Shown: positions 27,344 through 37,229 of the stretch, piece by piece | How the letters are laid out: each line of letters begins with the position of its first letter | Position numbering within the stretch: position 1 is the stretch's first letter | Source: an uncultured Planktomarina sp. | GTDB taxonomy: Bacteria; Pseudomonadota; Alphaproteobacteria; Rhodobacterales; Rhodobacteraceae | NCBI GenBank assembly: GCA_905182455.1 | Contig: CAJJBJ010000003.1 | Location: 124,001-188,000, forward strand | DNA: 64,000 nt | Direction of reading: 5' to 3' | The notes under the pieces: model-generated | Databases searched by the model: none | Seen by the model: only the letters and a program-made list of their open reading frames with translations | What the model was told of the DNA's origin: nothing | Program-made: the position numbers and the translations under genes

Positions 27344-28165
27344 ATGACCAATATTTCATTTGAGTTTTTCCCGCCCAAAACAGTAACAGCAGCCTTTGCC
27401 TTGCAACGCACCGCAGAAACTTTGGCCGGTTTTGCACCACAGTTTTCATCGGTGACATGCAGTCGCGATCCGATCAAAACGCTCGACACCATAGCTGCAA
27501 TGAACAAATCAGGTCTTGGCCCCCTACAGGCTCATATCACCTGCGCCGCGCAAACCCGCGATGACCTAGCAGCTTATCTCGATGCGGCTAAACAGGCCGG
27601 GGCTAAGGGGATTGTGGCTCTGCGCGGGGACGCGACGCCGCAGCGGCTTGATGTGTGCGACCTGATCCAAACTGCACGTTTACAAAGCTGTGAGAATATT
27701 TTCGTGGCGGCCTATCCCGAGGTGCACCCAATGGCTCAAACAGCACAAAGCGATATCGACATACTGAAGCGCAAGCAAGACGCAGGGGCGACGGCCGCCA
27801 TCACACAGTTTTTTTTTCACCCGGGTAACTTCTTAAGGTTTAGGGATCAAGCGGTGGCGCATGGCATAACGATACCGCTTATACCCGGAATTTTGCCAGT
27901 CCAGAATTGGAAGGCGACTGAATCCATGGCCCTCGCTTGTGGCACCACAATTGAACCAGATCTTGCTGAGGGCTTTGCCCGCGCCGCCCGCGAAGGACGT
28001 GCCGAGCTCATGGCCATCGCACAGGCCACCGAGCTTTGCGATAAATTAGTCAGAGCGGGCGTAGATCAGCTGCATTTTTATACCATGAACCGCGCAACGG
28101 TCGTGGCCGCGATTTGCACCGCCATTGGCAAGTCCCCCACGCAAACCCTACGTCAGGTTGCTTGA
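27344..28165 (+). CDS. metF: MetF, methylenetetrahydrofolate reductase
   Basis: A 273-residue FAD-dependent TIM barrel that reduces 5,10-methylene-THF to 5-methyl-THF for methionine synthesis. Motifs include ISFEFFPPKT with the catalytic Glu, FSSVTCSRDPIKT, GIVALRGDATP, AAYPEVHP and TQFFFHPGNFLRFRD. The start at 27344 (MTNISFEFF) is preceded by GAGGAT; the in-frame extension to 27269 is AT-rich and not MetF-like. It is divergent from metR. A hairpin at 28165-28199 follows. Confidence 0.95.
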   Translation: MTNISFEFFPPKTVTAAFALQRTAETLAGFAPQFSSVTCSRDPIKTLDTIAAMNKSGLGPLQAHITCAAQTRDDLAAYLDAAKQAGAKGIVALRGDATPQRLDVCDLIQTARLQSCENIFVAAYPEVHPMAQTAQSDIDILKRKQDAGATAAITQFFFHPGNFLRFRDQAVAHGITIPLIPGILPVQNWKATESMALACGTTIEPDLAEGFARAAREGRAELMAIAQATELCDKLVRAGVDQLHFYTMNRATVVAAICTAIGKSPTQTLRQVA

Positions 28166-28199
28166 AGACCGTAAATTGGCGCGCTAGGCTGACGGTCTT
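28165..28199 (+). terminator. Hairpin after metF
   Basis: AAGACCGT (28165-28172) pairs with ACGGTCTT (28192-28199) with a 19-base loop. It starts at the last base of the metF stop and ends 15 bp before the thioesterase start. Only a short T-rich tail follows, so it may only partly terminate. Confidence 0.4.
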
Positions 28200-28214
28200 A
28201 TCAAAGGACAACAG

Positions 28215-28694
28215 ATGCCTGATGCAACCACCTTCGCTGATTTACCAGACCGCGCGCAATTGTTGTCGATGTCCGGATTTGATTTCATGTGTGCCATGCG
28301 CGACGGGACATTGCCGCGCCCGCCCATAGCACGGGTTTTGAACTATACTCTGGCAGAGGTCCTAGACGGTGAGGTCACCTTTACCGGAATGCCAGATTTT
28401 GATCACACAAACCCGATGGGCACGTTGCATGGTGGCTGGTACGGAGCGGTGCTCGACAGCTGCATGGCCTGCGCTGTTATGACCAAAGTCCCCAGGGGCA
28501 GCATTTACACGACCCTTGAGTATAAGGTGAATATCACCCGCTCGATCCCCATTGGCATGCAGGTGACAGCGCGCGGCTGGGTGCAGCATGTGGGACGCTC
28601 CACCGGCGTGGCTGCGGGGGAAATCCGTGGTGTTGAAGACGGTAAGGTCTACGCCACCGGGTCAACCACCTGCATCATAATGAAAATCAGCTAG
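28215..28694 (+). CDS. PaaI-type hotdog thioesterase
   Basis: A 159-residue hotdog-fold protein. The signature NPMGTLHGGWYGAVLDSCMA carries the HGG/G motif in the active-site helix, followed by YTTLEYKVNITRSIPIGMQV and GRSTGVAAGEIRGVEDGKVY. PaaI-like enzymes hydrolyse acyl- or aryl-CoA thioesters; the acyl group is unknown. An AAAGGA site precedes the ATG. It sits 49 bp beyond metF on the same strand, with no functional link apparent. Confidence 0.87.
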   Translation: MPDATTFADLPDRAQLLSMSGFDFMCAMRDGTLPRPPIARVLNYTLAEVLDGEVTFTGMPDFDHTNPMGTLHGGWYGAVLDSCMACAVMTKVPRGSIYTTLEYKVNITRSIPIGMQVTARGWVQHVGRSTGVAAGEIRGVEDGKVYATGSTTCIIMKIS

Positions 28695-28746
28695 CACACC
28701 AACGATGCCGACGGGCACAGAGCCATGAATGTGCTCCGAGGGATCG

Positions 28747-29168
28747 CTACCAACATAGCGTTTTGAAGGAGCGATGAAGAGCCAACTTGCCCCAAAAAGC
28801 CCCGCTAGAGCACCCAATTAAAAAGATCTGATCACCCGAGCGGTAGCGGTTAGCCAAAGCACCGTAGACCTGTTGAATTTGTCGATTGATCCCACTGCCG
28901 GTGATCACTGCCTAGCCTGAGGCCAGAAGGTTGTGACGTTCAAATTGCAGCTCAGGTTGGTACTGTAGGAAGATATTTTGAGCTAGCCAGGACGTGAGTA
29001 ACTCATAGGCAAGCCCAGCATTGGTTTGATAGCTAGGTTCTCGCAAAGACATCGTGGCATCGAGAATGGTGACATGGGTGAACGCCCCACGAGAGCGATT
29101 TGCTTCGCCCACAGTGCGGCCAAAGCAATTTTTCCAGACCTTAGAATCAATCCAATGCAAAAGGACAT
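28747..29168 (-). pseudogene. Decayed DUF2235 (alpha/beta-hydrolase-like) gene
   Basis: Three minus-strand pieces resemble a DUF2235 protein. The first, SRGAFTHVTILDATMS then YQTNAGLAYELLTSW, matches the N-terminal strand (VIxLDGTMS) and ETNAGL region. After a TAG and with no frame change comes VITGSGINRQIQQVYGALAN and YRSGDQIFLIGCSSGAFWGK, which matches the PGDxIFLFGFSRGA nucleophile region, then a TAG at 28747-28749. The C-terminal half of the domain is missing, and the beginning is disturbed by a further frameshift near 29120-29168. It lies between the thioesterase and coxL-like genes. Family assignment is from memory. Confidence 0.6.
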
Positions 29169-29174
29169 TGAGCC

Positions 29175-31461
29175 CTAGCCCGCCTCTTGCAGCATCGACC
29201 ACACCCGTTGCGGCGTAAATGGCATATCGGCCCGGGTCACACCACGCTCGGCCAGAGCGTCCATCACGGCATTTGAGACTGCCGCCATCGATCCAATGGT
29301 GCCGGCCTCACCGCAGCCCTTCATGCCGATGGGGTTGGCGGTTGATGGCACCACAACAGAGTTGAACTCAAACATCGGCACATCGCCAGCGCGTGGCATG
29401 CCGTAATCCATGAAGCTGGCGGTCAAGAGTTGACCGTTCTCGTCATAAACAACATGCTCAATCATCGCTTGGCCAAGGCCCTGGACCACACCACCATGTA
29501 CCTGACCCTCCACCAGCATCGGGTTGAGCAAATATCCGAAATCATCAACAATCACATAGCGCACCACATTGGACTGACCAGTCTCAGGGTCAATCTCAAC
29601 TTCGGCCACATGGGCGCCATTGGGAAAACTCAAATCGTCCAGCGTGGCAGATTGCGTCATATCGAGCAAATCCAGCTCGCCCTCAGCCCGGGCCAGATCT
29701 GCCGCATCCATAAGGCTGAACACAACATTCGAGCCCGCAATCCGAAACACCTCATCGTCAAAGCTGACAGAAGGCGAATCTACGTTATAATGGCGGGCCA
29801 AAAATGCCGCATAGCGCTGGGTTATTGTGCTAACCAAGGCCAATGTTGCAGTATTTTGCACAGTGGCAGAGCGAGATCCGCCAGTGCCACCACCCGTTGG
29901 GATTTTGTCGCTGTCGCCTTGGATCACATGGATCATCTCAACTGGCAGTCCGGTCTGATCCGCCAAATATTGGGCATAGACCGTTTCATGGCCCTGACCA
30001 TTCGATTGGGTGCCTACGAACAGATCTACCGTGCCATCTTCATTGAATACGACACGCGAGGTTTCTGTCGGATTGCCAAGAATGCTTTCGATATAGCAAC
30101 ACAATCCCATGCCCCGCAGCAGGCCTTTAGCAGCGCTTTCTGCCCGCCGCTCCACAAAGCTGGCCAGCTCGCATTTTTCGACCACTCGATCCAAAACTTG
30201 GTGAAAATCCCCGACATCATAGCGGACTTTACTGGCGGTTTTATAAGGGAAACTCTCAGCAGGGGATGAAGTTCAGACGTCTGAAATCCCAAGGATCCAC
30301 GTTCAAAGCGCGCGCCGCATAATCCATGGCACGTTCTAACACATAGATCGCTTCAGGCCGCCCAGCGCCGCGATAGGCATCGACCTGCGTGGTATTTGTG
30401 TAGACCCCAGTCACCTGCAAATGCGCCACCGAAATATCATAAAGCCCAGTCAACACTTTGGAAAACAATTGGGTTTGGATCGGTTGGGCAAATTGCCCCG
30501 AATAAGCACCCATATTGGCGAGGGTTTGCACTTGATAACCAATAATTTTCAAATCCGCATTCAGTGCCATTGTCGCGGTTGATGTCAGATCACGGCCTGC
30601 ATTGTCAGACAGCATAGCCTCAGACCTATCCGACATCCACCGAACAGGCCGCCCGAGCATGCGGGTGGCTTGAGCTGTTAGGAAATACTCAGGGTAGCTC
30701 ATAGCTTTCATACCAAAACCGCCACCCACATCTGGGTTGGTCACACGGATTTCGGAGGCCGGCAGATCAAACATATTGGCCAATTGCTCTTTTTGCGCCC
30801 AAACGCCTTGGCCATTAACGCAAAGGTGCAACCGCCCCTCTTCCATATTGGCCCAACATCCGCGGGGCTCCATGGAATTGCAAATGATCCGATTGTCAGC
30901 AATCTCGAAGCTCAACACGTGGGCCGCTTCTGATTTCGCAGCCTCCATTTCCGCCAGATCCCCCATGGCCCAATCAAAGGCCACATTGTCCGGCGCCAAG
31001 TCATGCAACGGCGTGCCGCCAGTTCCCACTTCCATATGCACGGGCAAATCGTCAATCTCGAGCCAGATCATCTCAACCGCAGCACGGGCCTGCGCCAAAC
31101 TCTCGGCAAAAACCATCGCCACAGGTTCGCCCACAAAGCGCACCTTGTCTTTCGCCAACAAAAACCGATCCGTATTGGGCGCGGTTTTGCCATCTTGGTT
31201 TTCCAGAAGGCTGGCCTCCATTTTGCCCGCAACACCGGCCTGATCCAACACATCTGCAGTGAGCACCAAATGCACCCCCTCGGCCTCTTGCGCCGCCTCA
31301 ACATCTAAAGAGGTGATCACCCCATGGGCATAGGGCGAGCGGAACACATAGCCGTGAAGAGCACCCTCGGGCGTTGTGTCATCAACATATTGACCCAAGC
31401 CGGTTAAAAATCGATCGTCTTCACGCCGTTCAACAGATTGGCTCTTCCCAAATTTTTCCAC
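29175..31461 (-). pseudogene. Form II CoxL-like molybdopterin-binding subunit, frameshifted
   Basis: The gene begins at a GTG at 31461 (VEKFGKSQSVERREDDRFLT) with AGGAG 8 bases upstream. It runs to a stop at 30256, just after DPWDFRRLNFIPC. The missing continuation AESFPYKTASKVRYDVGDF, VLDRVVEKCELASF and so on is in the next frame to 29175. Removing one G from the GGGG at 30262-30265 joins them into about 761 residues, the normal length. AYRGAGR marks the form II (not CO-oxidising form I, AYRCSFR) group, and the catalytic Glu is in GCGEAGTIG. CoxS and CoxM partners, which this subunit needs, are not in the window, so function is doubtful. Confidence 0.85.
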
Positions 31462-31603
31462 GCAAGATGCTCCTATTTCTGCACAAATAGTATCAAGCCC
31501 GCCTGCACTGTCCAGCGAATAGATCATTTTTCAGCAATGTCGGTTTTTGGCGAGACCGTCGTTTTTGGCTGTGGCCAATCTCACGCACAGCATGGAGGCC
31601 AAA

Positions 31604-32475
31604 ATGCAAGACTCCCACATATCAAATCACCTATCCGAGCCGCAAAAGCAGCGGTATTGGGACGATGGTTATCTCTTCCCAATCCCAGCCATTTCCGCCG
31701 CGCAATCTAAGGCTTGGCGTGATGAATTGGAAGAAATCGAGCGGGATTGGCTCGACAATGGCCTGCCGCGACCTTTGGCTGTGTACAAGCGCGTCAATGC
31801 CCATGTGGTGATGCCTATCGCCCATGACATCGCCGCGCATCCGGCAATTTTGGATGTGGTTGAAGGCGTATTGGGACCGGATATTCTGCTATATTCTACT
31901 GAGTTTTTGATCAAAGAGCCCAATACCAAACATATGGTCACCATGCATCAAGATTTGGCCTATTGGGGTTTGGGCGAGATCGATGGGATCGTCACCGCTT
32001 GGCTGGCCCTGTCCCCGGCCACCCGGCAAAGCGGCTGTATGGATTTTGTCAAAGCCAGTCACCAAAGCCCAATCATCCCCCATGAAGACAGCTTTGATGA
32101 GCATAATCTGCTCTCACGCGGGCAAGAGATCAAAGTATACGTGGCTGAGGAAGACAAAACCTGCGGAGCTTTGGACACTGGAGAATTGAGCCTGCATCAC
32201 GGTTTAATGATCCATGGCTCGGGACCAAATACCACCGATAACCGTAGGATTGGCGTGGTTATCCGTTACATCAGCCCCCATGTAAAAAAACCAATGAAGC
32301 CCGTGATTATGGCGTTCCGTTGCGCGGGAACTGTGACACTGACAATTTCAAACTCTGCACCCCACCAAAGGGCTTGTTTCATCCGGACGATCTCCTAGAC
32401 TACGAGACAATCAGAGAAGACCAAGCAGCGGTCATGATGGCCGGTGCCAAAGCCAAAACAGCGATGTACTCATAA
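31604..32475 (+). pseudogene. PhyH-type 2-oxoglutarate dioxygenase, frameshifted near the C-terminus
   Basis: The frame from 31604 (MQDSHISNHL, GGAGG site 6 bases upstream) is a phytanoyl-CoA dioxygenase-like protein. The iron triad is visible as HQD in MVTMHQDLAYWG and the distal His in SLHHGLMIHGS, with the 2-oxoglutarate Arg in RIGVVIRYISP. After HVKKP the natural sequence NEARDYGVPLRGNCDTDNFK continues in another frame to the stop at 32473-32475. One A added to the A7 run at 32284-32290 restores a 290-residue protein. All catalytic residues lie before the break. The stop overlaps the next gene's start (TAATG), so the pair is coupled. Confidence 0.82.
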
Positions 32476-33068
32476 TGGACCAAGTCAAATTCCGCGCCAT
32501 GAAAGATGGTGATGCCGCCGATTACGCGTTCCTCACAAAACATGAGATCGAACACACCAAAGGCACGGCCAGCCGTCTACTCAATGCGCTGGTGGGGCTT
32601 GATGAAGGGCTGTCGGGGTATCAAATCACCCGCCTCGGCCATTCGTTACAATCCGCCACAAGGGCAGAACGTGACGGGGCAGATATAGATTGGGTCGTCT
32701 CAACCCTGCTGCATGACATCGGCGACATCTTCGCCCCCTATAATCACGACGAATATGCAGCCTCTATTTTACGCCCGTTCGTGCGCGAGCAATGCAGCTG
32801 GGTCGTTGAGAAACATGGCGACTTCCAAATGCTCTATTATGGCCAGCATGTGGGTGCCAATCCTGACAAACGCGAAACCTATCGCGGGCATATCTATTTT
32901 GACGATTGCGCCATATTCTGTGAGCGCTGGGACCAAAACAGCTTTGACCCAGACTATGACACCCTGCCTGTCAGCCATTTTGAGGAACGCGTCCAAGAGG
33001 TTTTTGCCCGCCAAGCCTATGATCCATCGGTCATTCGTCCCGGCGTGCGAGACCCTTTGACCCGTTAA
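32475..33068 (+). CDS. HD-domain protein resembling PhnZ mixed-valent diiron oxygenase
   Basis: A 197-residue HD-domain protein. Aligned by eye with PhnZ, the six iron ligands are all present: His56 (RLGHSLQ), His80 and Asp81 (LLHDIGD), His91 ([11 protein letters not shown]), His114 (VVEKHGDF) and Asp153 ([11 protein letters not shown]). PhnZ and relatives cleave C-P or C-C bonds with O2, using a 2-oxoglutarate dioxygenase partner (PhnY) to hydroxylate first. Here a PhyH-type dioxygenase gene lies directly upstream, overlapping by one base. No phosphonate transporter or C-P lyase genes are near, so the substrate is unknown. Myo-inositol-oxygenase-like chemistry is an alternative. Confidence 0.75.
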   Translation: MDQVKFRAMKDGDAADYAFLTKHEIEHTKGTASRLLNALVGLDEGLSGYQITRLGHSLQSATRAERDGADIDWVVSTLLHDIGDIFAPYNHDEYAASILRPFVREQCSWVVEKHGDFQMLYYGQHVGANPDKRETYRGHIYFDDCAIFCERWDQNSFDPDYDTLPVSHFEERVQEVFARQAYDPSVIRPGVRDPLTR

Positions 33069-33148
33069 CCGGCTGCGTTGAAAACCAAGGGCTTTTACTC
33101 GCTTATAGAAATGGGTATTCGAGTGTAAATTCGAAGGGTACCTATCAC

Positions 33149-36076
33149 ATGGCTATGGAAAAATTTAATGCAGCAGAAGCTGAAGATCGTCTTTACAAGG
33201 CTTGGGAGGCTGCGGGCTGCTTTACCGCTGGTGCGAACGCCAAACCCGGAGCGTCGAGCTATTGCATAATGATTCCTCCGCCAAATGTGACCGGCGTGCT
33301 GCATATGGGACATGCCTTTAACAATACATTGCAAGATATTCTTGTACGATGGCATAGGATGCGTGGTTTCGATACCCTTTGGCAAGCCGGTACTGATCAC
33401 GCAGGCATTGCCACTCAGATGGTGGTGGAACGGCAATTGGCCGAGACCCAGCAACCGAGACGCATTGAATTGGGCCGTGAAAAATTCCTAGAAAAAGTTT
33501 GGGAATGGAAAGAACGCTCTGGCGGCACGATTGTGAACCAGCTCAAACGGCTTGGCGCCTCATGTGATTGGGACCGCACCGCCTTCACCATGGCCGGAGC
33601 GCAGGGCGATACCCGCGTGGGCCATGAAAATAGCCCAAATTTCCATGATGCGGTGATCAAAGTTTTTGTTGAGATGTACAACAAAGGCCTGATCTATCGT
33701 GGCAAACGTTTGGTCAATTGGGACCCGCATTTTGAAACAGCCATTTCCGATCTGGAAGTGGAGAATATCGAAGTCGCCGGGCATATGTGGCATTTCAAAT
33801 ATCCACTGGCGGGCGGTGCCACCTATACCTATATCGAAAAAGATGAAGATGGCTCCATCACGCTTGAAGAAGAACGCGATTATATCTCTATTGCCACCAC
33901 CCGCCCTGAAACCATGCTCGGCGATGGGGCTGTGGCTGTGCATCCGACCGATGAGCGTTACGCGCCAATCGTGGGCATGCTGTGCGAAATTCCAGTTGGT
34001 CCCAAGGCCCAGCGCCGCTTGATCCCGATCATCACCGATGAATACCCCGATAAGGACTTTGGATCAGGTGCGGTGAAAATCACCGGTGCGCATGATTTCA
34101 ATGACTACCAAGTCGCCAAACGTGGCGGCATTCCGATGTATAATCTGATGGACACCAAAGCCAATTTGCGCGCCGATGGCCTGCCCTATGCGGAACAAGC
34201 CACAACAGCGCAGCGCATCGCCAATGGCGAGGAAAGCTTTGACGTGGCGAAAATTGCCGCTATGAACCTAGTCCCAGAAGACTATCGCGGTATGGACCGT
34301 TTTGAAGCGCGTAAGAAAATTGTGGCAGATATCACCGCCGAAGGGCTCGCTGTTATTGAAAATTTCACCGTCACCGATGCCGAAGGCGTTGAGAGCACCG
34401 ACCGCCGCCCTTTGGTTGAAAACAAACCAATCATGCAGCCGTTTGGCGACCGATCCAAGGTGGTGATTGAGCCTATGCTCACCGACCAATGGTTTGTCGA
34501 CACGACCAAGATTGTAGAGCCTGCCCTGGAGGCGGTGCGCGATGGCACGGTTAAAGTGCTGCCAGAGACGGAAAAGAAAGTCTATTATCATTGGCTGGAA
34601 AATATTGAGCCTTGGTGCATCTCGCGGCAATTGTGGTGGGGTCATCAAATCCCAGTGTGGTTTGATGCCTCCGGCGCGCAATATTGCGCCGCCACCGAAG
34701 CTGAAGCGCAAAATCTGGCCGGTCCTGACGCCGTGCTGACCCGTGATCCAGACGTGCTTGATACATGGTTTTCCTCTGGCCTTTGGCCAATTGGCACCTT
34801 GGGCTGGACGGGCGATGCGCAGACCGATGCGCAAAATGATATGCTGCAACGCTTCTTTCCGACGTCAGATCTGATCACCGGCTCTGACATCCTGTTTTTC
34901 TGGGTCGCACGTATGATGATGATGCAGTTGGCTGTGGTGGACAAGATACCGTTCAACACCATCTACCTGCATGGTTTGGTCCGTGATGCCAAAGGTAAGA
35001 AGATGAGTAAATCCACCGGAAACGTGGTGGATCCTCTGGAAATCATAGACGAATTTGGTGCGGATGCTCTGCGCTTCACCAATGCCTCGATGGCCTCTCT
35101 TGGGGGCGTGTTGAAGCTTGATATGCAACGCATTGCTGGATACCGGAATTTTGGCACCAAGCTGTGGAATGCCTGTTCTTTTGCGGAATATAATGAAGCG
35201 TTCCAACACCGCAGCGATGCGATGCCCTCACCAGAGTTGGCCCTGAACAAATGGATCATTGGCGAAGTGGGCCGGGTTCGGGTTGCTGTAGATGCGGCCC
35301 TTGATGGTTATCGCTTCAACGATGCAGCCTCTGCGCTTTATGCCTTCGTTTGGGGATCGGTTTGTGATCGCTATCTTGAGCTGTCCAAGCCCATCCTAAA
35401 GGGTGAGCATTCCAGCGGCGCCGCCGGCCGATTGGAGACGCAGACAACTCTGGCTTGGGTGCTTGAGCAAAGCATGACACTGCTGCACCCTATCATGCCC
35501 TTCATCACCGAAGAACTTTGGGGCATCACTGGCACACGAGACACCATGCTGGTGCATCAAGACTGGCCAAGCTATGGGCTTGAACTGATCGATGAGGCCG
35601 CCACAATCGAGATTAGCTGGGCCATATCCTTGATTGATGCCATCCGCTCAGCGCGCGCACAGATGAATGTGCCAGCCGGTGCAAAAGTGCCTTTGGTGCA
35701 GGTGCAAAACGATGCTGCAGGCAGCGCGGCCTTGGCCGCCAATATGGCGCAAATCCAGCAAATGGCTCGGATCACCGAAGTGACCATAGCCGCAGAGATG
35801 CCCAAAGGCGCAATTACTGTCTCAGCACCGCATGCCACCTTTGGCCTTCCATTGGCTGACATCATCGATGTGGCTTCCGAGAAGGCGCGGCTCGAAAAGA
35901 ATATGGGAAAATTGGCCAAAGAGCTGGGCGGTTTGCGCGGCCGTTTGAACAATCCCAAATTCGCAGCTTCCGCCCCACCAGAAGTTTTAGCCGAAACACA
36001 GGCAAATTTGGCGGCCCGTGAAGAGGAAGAGCAAAAACTATCAGAGGCCTTGGCACGTTTGGCAGAGATTGTTTAA
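33149..36076 (+). CDS. valS: ValS, valyl-tRNA synthetase
   Basis: A 975-residue class I aminoacyl-tRNA synthetase. The HIGH-like motif is [15 protein letters not shown] (residues about 44-58), and the KMSKS motif is [15 protein letters not shown]. An editing (CP1) domain lies between, with [17 protein letters not shown], and a C-terminal coiled-coil ends the protein ([18 protein letters not shown]). AAGGG precedes the start at 33149. It charges tRNA-Val and is essential. It has no frameshift over nearly 3 kb, which matters for judging the frameshifts seen elsewhere. Confidence 0.98.
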   Translation: MAMEKFNAAEAEDRLYKAWEAAGCFTAGANAKPGASSYCIMIPPPNVTGVLHMGHAFNNTLQDILVRWHRMRGFDTLWQAGTDHAGIATQMVVERQLAETQQPRRIELGREKFLEKVWEWKERSGGTIVNQLKRLGASCDWDRTAFTMAGAQGDTRVGHENSPNFHDAVIKVFVEMYNKGLIYRGKRLVNWDPHFETAISDLEVENIEVAGHMWHFKYPLAGGATYTYIEKDEDGSITLEEERDYISIATTRPETMLGDGAVAVHPTDERYAPIVGMLCEIPVGPKAQRRLIPIITDEYPDKDFGSGAVKITGAHDFNDYQVAKRGGIPMYNLMDTKANLRADGLPYAEQATTAQRIANGEESFDVAKIAAMNLVPEDYRGMDRFEARKKIVADITAEGLAVIENFTVTDAEGVESTDRRPLVENKPIMQPFGDRSKVVIEPMLTDQWFVDTTKIVEPALEAVRDGTVKVLPETEKKVYYHWLENIEPWCISRQLWWGHQIPVWFDASGAQYCAATEAEAQNLAGPDAVLTRDPDVLDTWFSSGLWPIGTLGWTGDAQTDAQNDMLQRFFPTSDLITGSDILFFWVARMMMMQLAVVDKIPFNTIYLHGLVRDAKGKKMSKSTGNVVDPLEIIDEFGADALRFTNASMASLGGVLKLDMQRIAGYRNFGTKLWNACSFAEYNEAFQHRSDAMPSPELALNKWIIGEVGRVRVAVDAALDGYRFNDAASALYAFVWGSVCDRYLELSKPILKGEHSSGAAGRLETQTTLAWVLEQSMTLLHPIMPFITEELWGITGTRDTMLVHQDWPSYGLELIDEAATIEISWAISLIDAIRSARAQMNVPAGAKVPLVQVQNDAAGSAALAANMAQIQQMARITEVTIAAEMPKGAITVSAPHATFGLPLADIIDVASEKARLEKNMGKLAKELGGLRGRLNNPKFAASAPPEVLAETQANLAAREEEEQKLSEALARLAEIV

Positions 36077-36119
36077 TATGAAAGACTAAGAATCGCCATA
36101 CTGCCAAGGGAGCACGCAA

Positions 36120-37229
36120 ATGACTAAGATTGCACTGACAGCATTGGCGGAAACCTTGCCCTCGACCGTGCCCTTTGTGGGGCCGGAAACCCAAGAGCGG
36201 GCAGTGGGCCGGGAATTCGTCGCACGTTTGGGGGCCAATGAAAGCGTCTTTGGCCCCTCTCCACGCGCGATTGCAGCCATGGGGCATGCCGCGAGTGAGG
36301 TTTGGAAATACGGTGATCCAGAAAACTATGACCTGCGACAAGCCCTTGCGGCACATCACGGCATTGATCCCGGCCATATTATGGTTGGCGAGGGGATTGA
36401 TGGGCTGCTGTCCTATCTCGTGCGACTCTTGGTAGAGCCTGGCACACCAGTGGTCACCTCTAAAGGTGGCTATCCCACCTTTAATTACCACGTTTCAGGA
36501 TATGGCGGCGTGTTGCATATGGTGCCCTATGCTGCTGACCATGAAGACCCCGCGACCCTCATCGCCAAAGCTCGTGACGTCTCAGCAAAAATGGTATATT
36601 TCGCCAATCCTGACAATCCAATGGGCAGTTGGCACAACTCTGATGCGGTTCAGGCCTTGATTGACGCGATGCCAGACACCACGCTTTTGGTGCTGGATGA
36701 GGCTTATGTGGAACTCGCGCCCGCAGACACGGCGCCTGTGCTGCGGCCCGAGACCGAAAACGTAATCCGAATGCGGACCTTCTCAAAGGCCTACGGAATG
36801 GCAGGTGCACGGGTGGGCTATGCGATTGGACCTAAATCCTTGATCACCGCCTTTGACAAGCTGCGCAATCATTTTGGCATGTCACGCATTTCGCAAGCAG
36901 GAGCCTTGGCCGCCCTTGCCGATCAAGACTATTTCAACTCAGTTGTAGAAAACGTGGGCCAGAGCCGTAGGCAGATCACCAAAATTGCCGAGGCCAATGG
37001 TCTGAGCGCCCTGCCCTCTGCTGCCAATTTTGTAGCCGTTGACTGTGGCAGAGATGGGAATTTCGCCCGCGCAGTACTGGGCCATATGGTGGCCAATGGT
37101 ATTTTCATTCGTATGCCCGCAACAGCGCCAATGGACAGATGCATCAGGGTATCTTGTGGAGACGCCGCCGCTATGGCGGCCTTCGCGCAAGCCTTACCGC
37201 TTGCGCTTGAAGCCGCCCTAAACACCTAG
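36120..37229 (+). CDS. Class I/II PLP-dependent aminotransferase, HisC-like
   Basis: A 369-residue fold-type I aminotransferase. The N-terminal LGANESVFGPSPRAI, the YFANPDNPMGSWH and LLVLDEAYVEL strands and the PLP lysine motif RTFSKAYGMAGARVGYAIG are clear. This is the histidinol-phosphate aminotransferase family, but sequence does not decide whether the substrate is histidinol phosphate or an aromatic amino acid. The his genes are 34 kb away. AGGGAGC precedes the ATG. Its stop TAG shares CTAG with the stop of the convergent gene. Confidence 0.88.
   Translation: MTKIALTALAETLPSTVPFVGPETQERAVGREFVARLGANESVFGPSPRAIAAMGHAASEVWKYGDPENYDLRQALAAHHGIDPGHIMVGEGIDGLLSYLVRLLVEPGTPVVTSKGGYPTFNYHVSGYGGVLHMVPYAADHEDPATLIAKARDVSAKMVYFANPDNPMGSWHNSDAVQALIDAMPDTTLLVLDEAYVELAPADTAPVLRPETENVIRMRTFSKAYGMAGARVGYAIGPKSLITAFDKLRNHFGMSRISQAGALAALADQDYFNSVVENVGQSRRQITKIAEANGLSALPSAANFVAVDCGRDGNFARAVLGHMVANGIFIRMPATAPMDRCIRVSCGDAAAMAAFAQALPLALEAALNT

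Noticed and set aside
28912-29202. Independent gene of 96 residues at the left of coxL-like
   Set aside because: It is the first part of the decayed DUF2235 gene, with the domain continuing beyond its stop.
29430-30269. Plus-strand frame of 279 residues
   Set aside because: Antisense to the coxL-like gene, with no family features.
31604-33068. Calling the PhyH/HD pair a phosphonate (PhnY/PhnZ) operon
   Set aside because: No phosphonate transporter, regulator or C-P lyase genes are near, so only the chemistry class is claimed.
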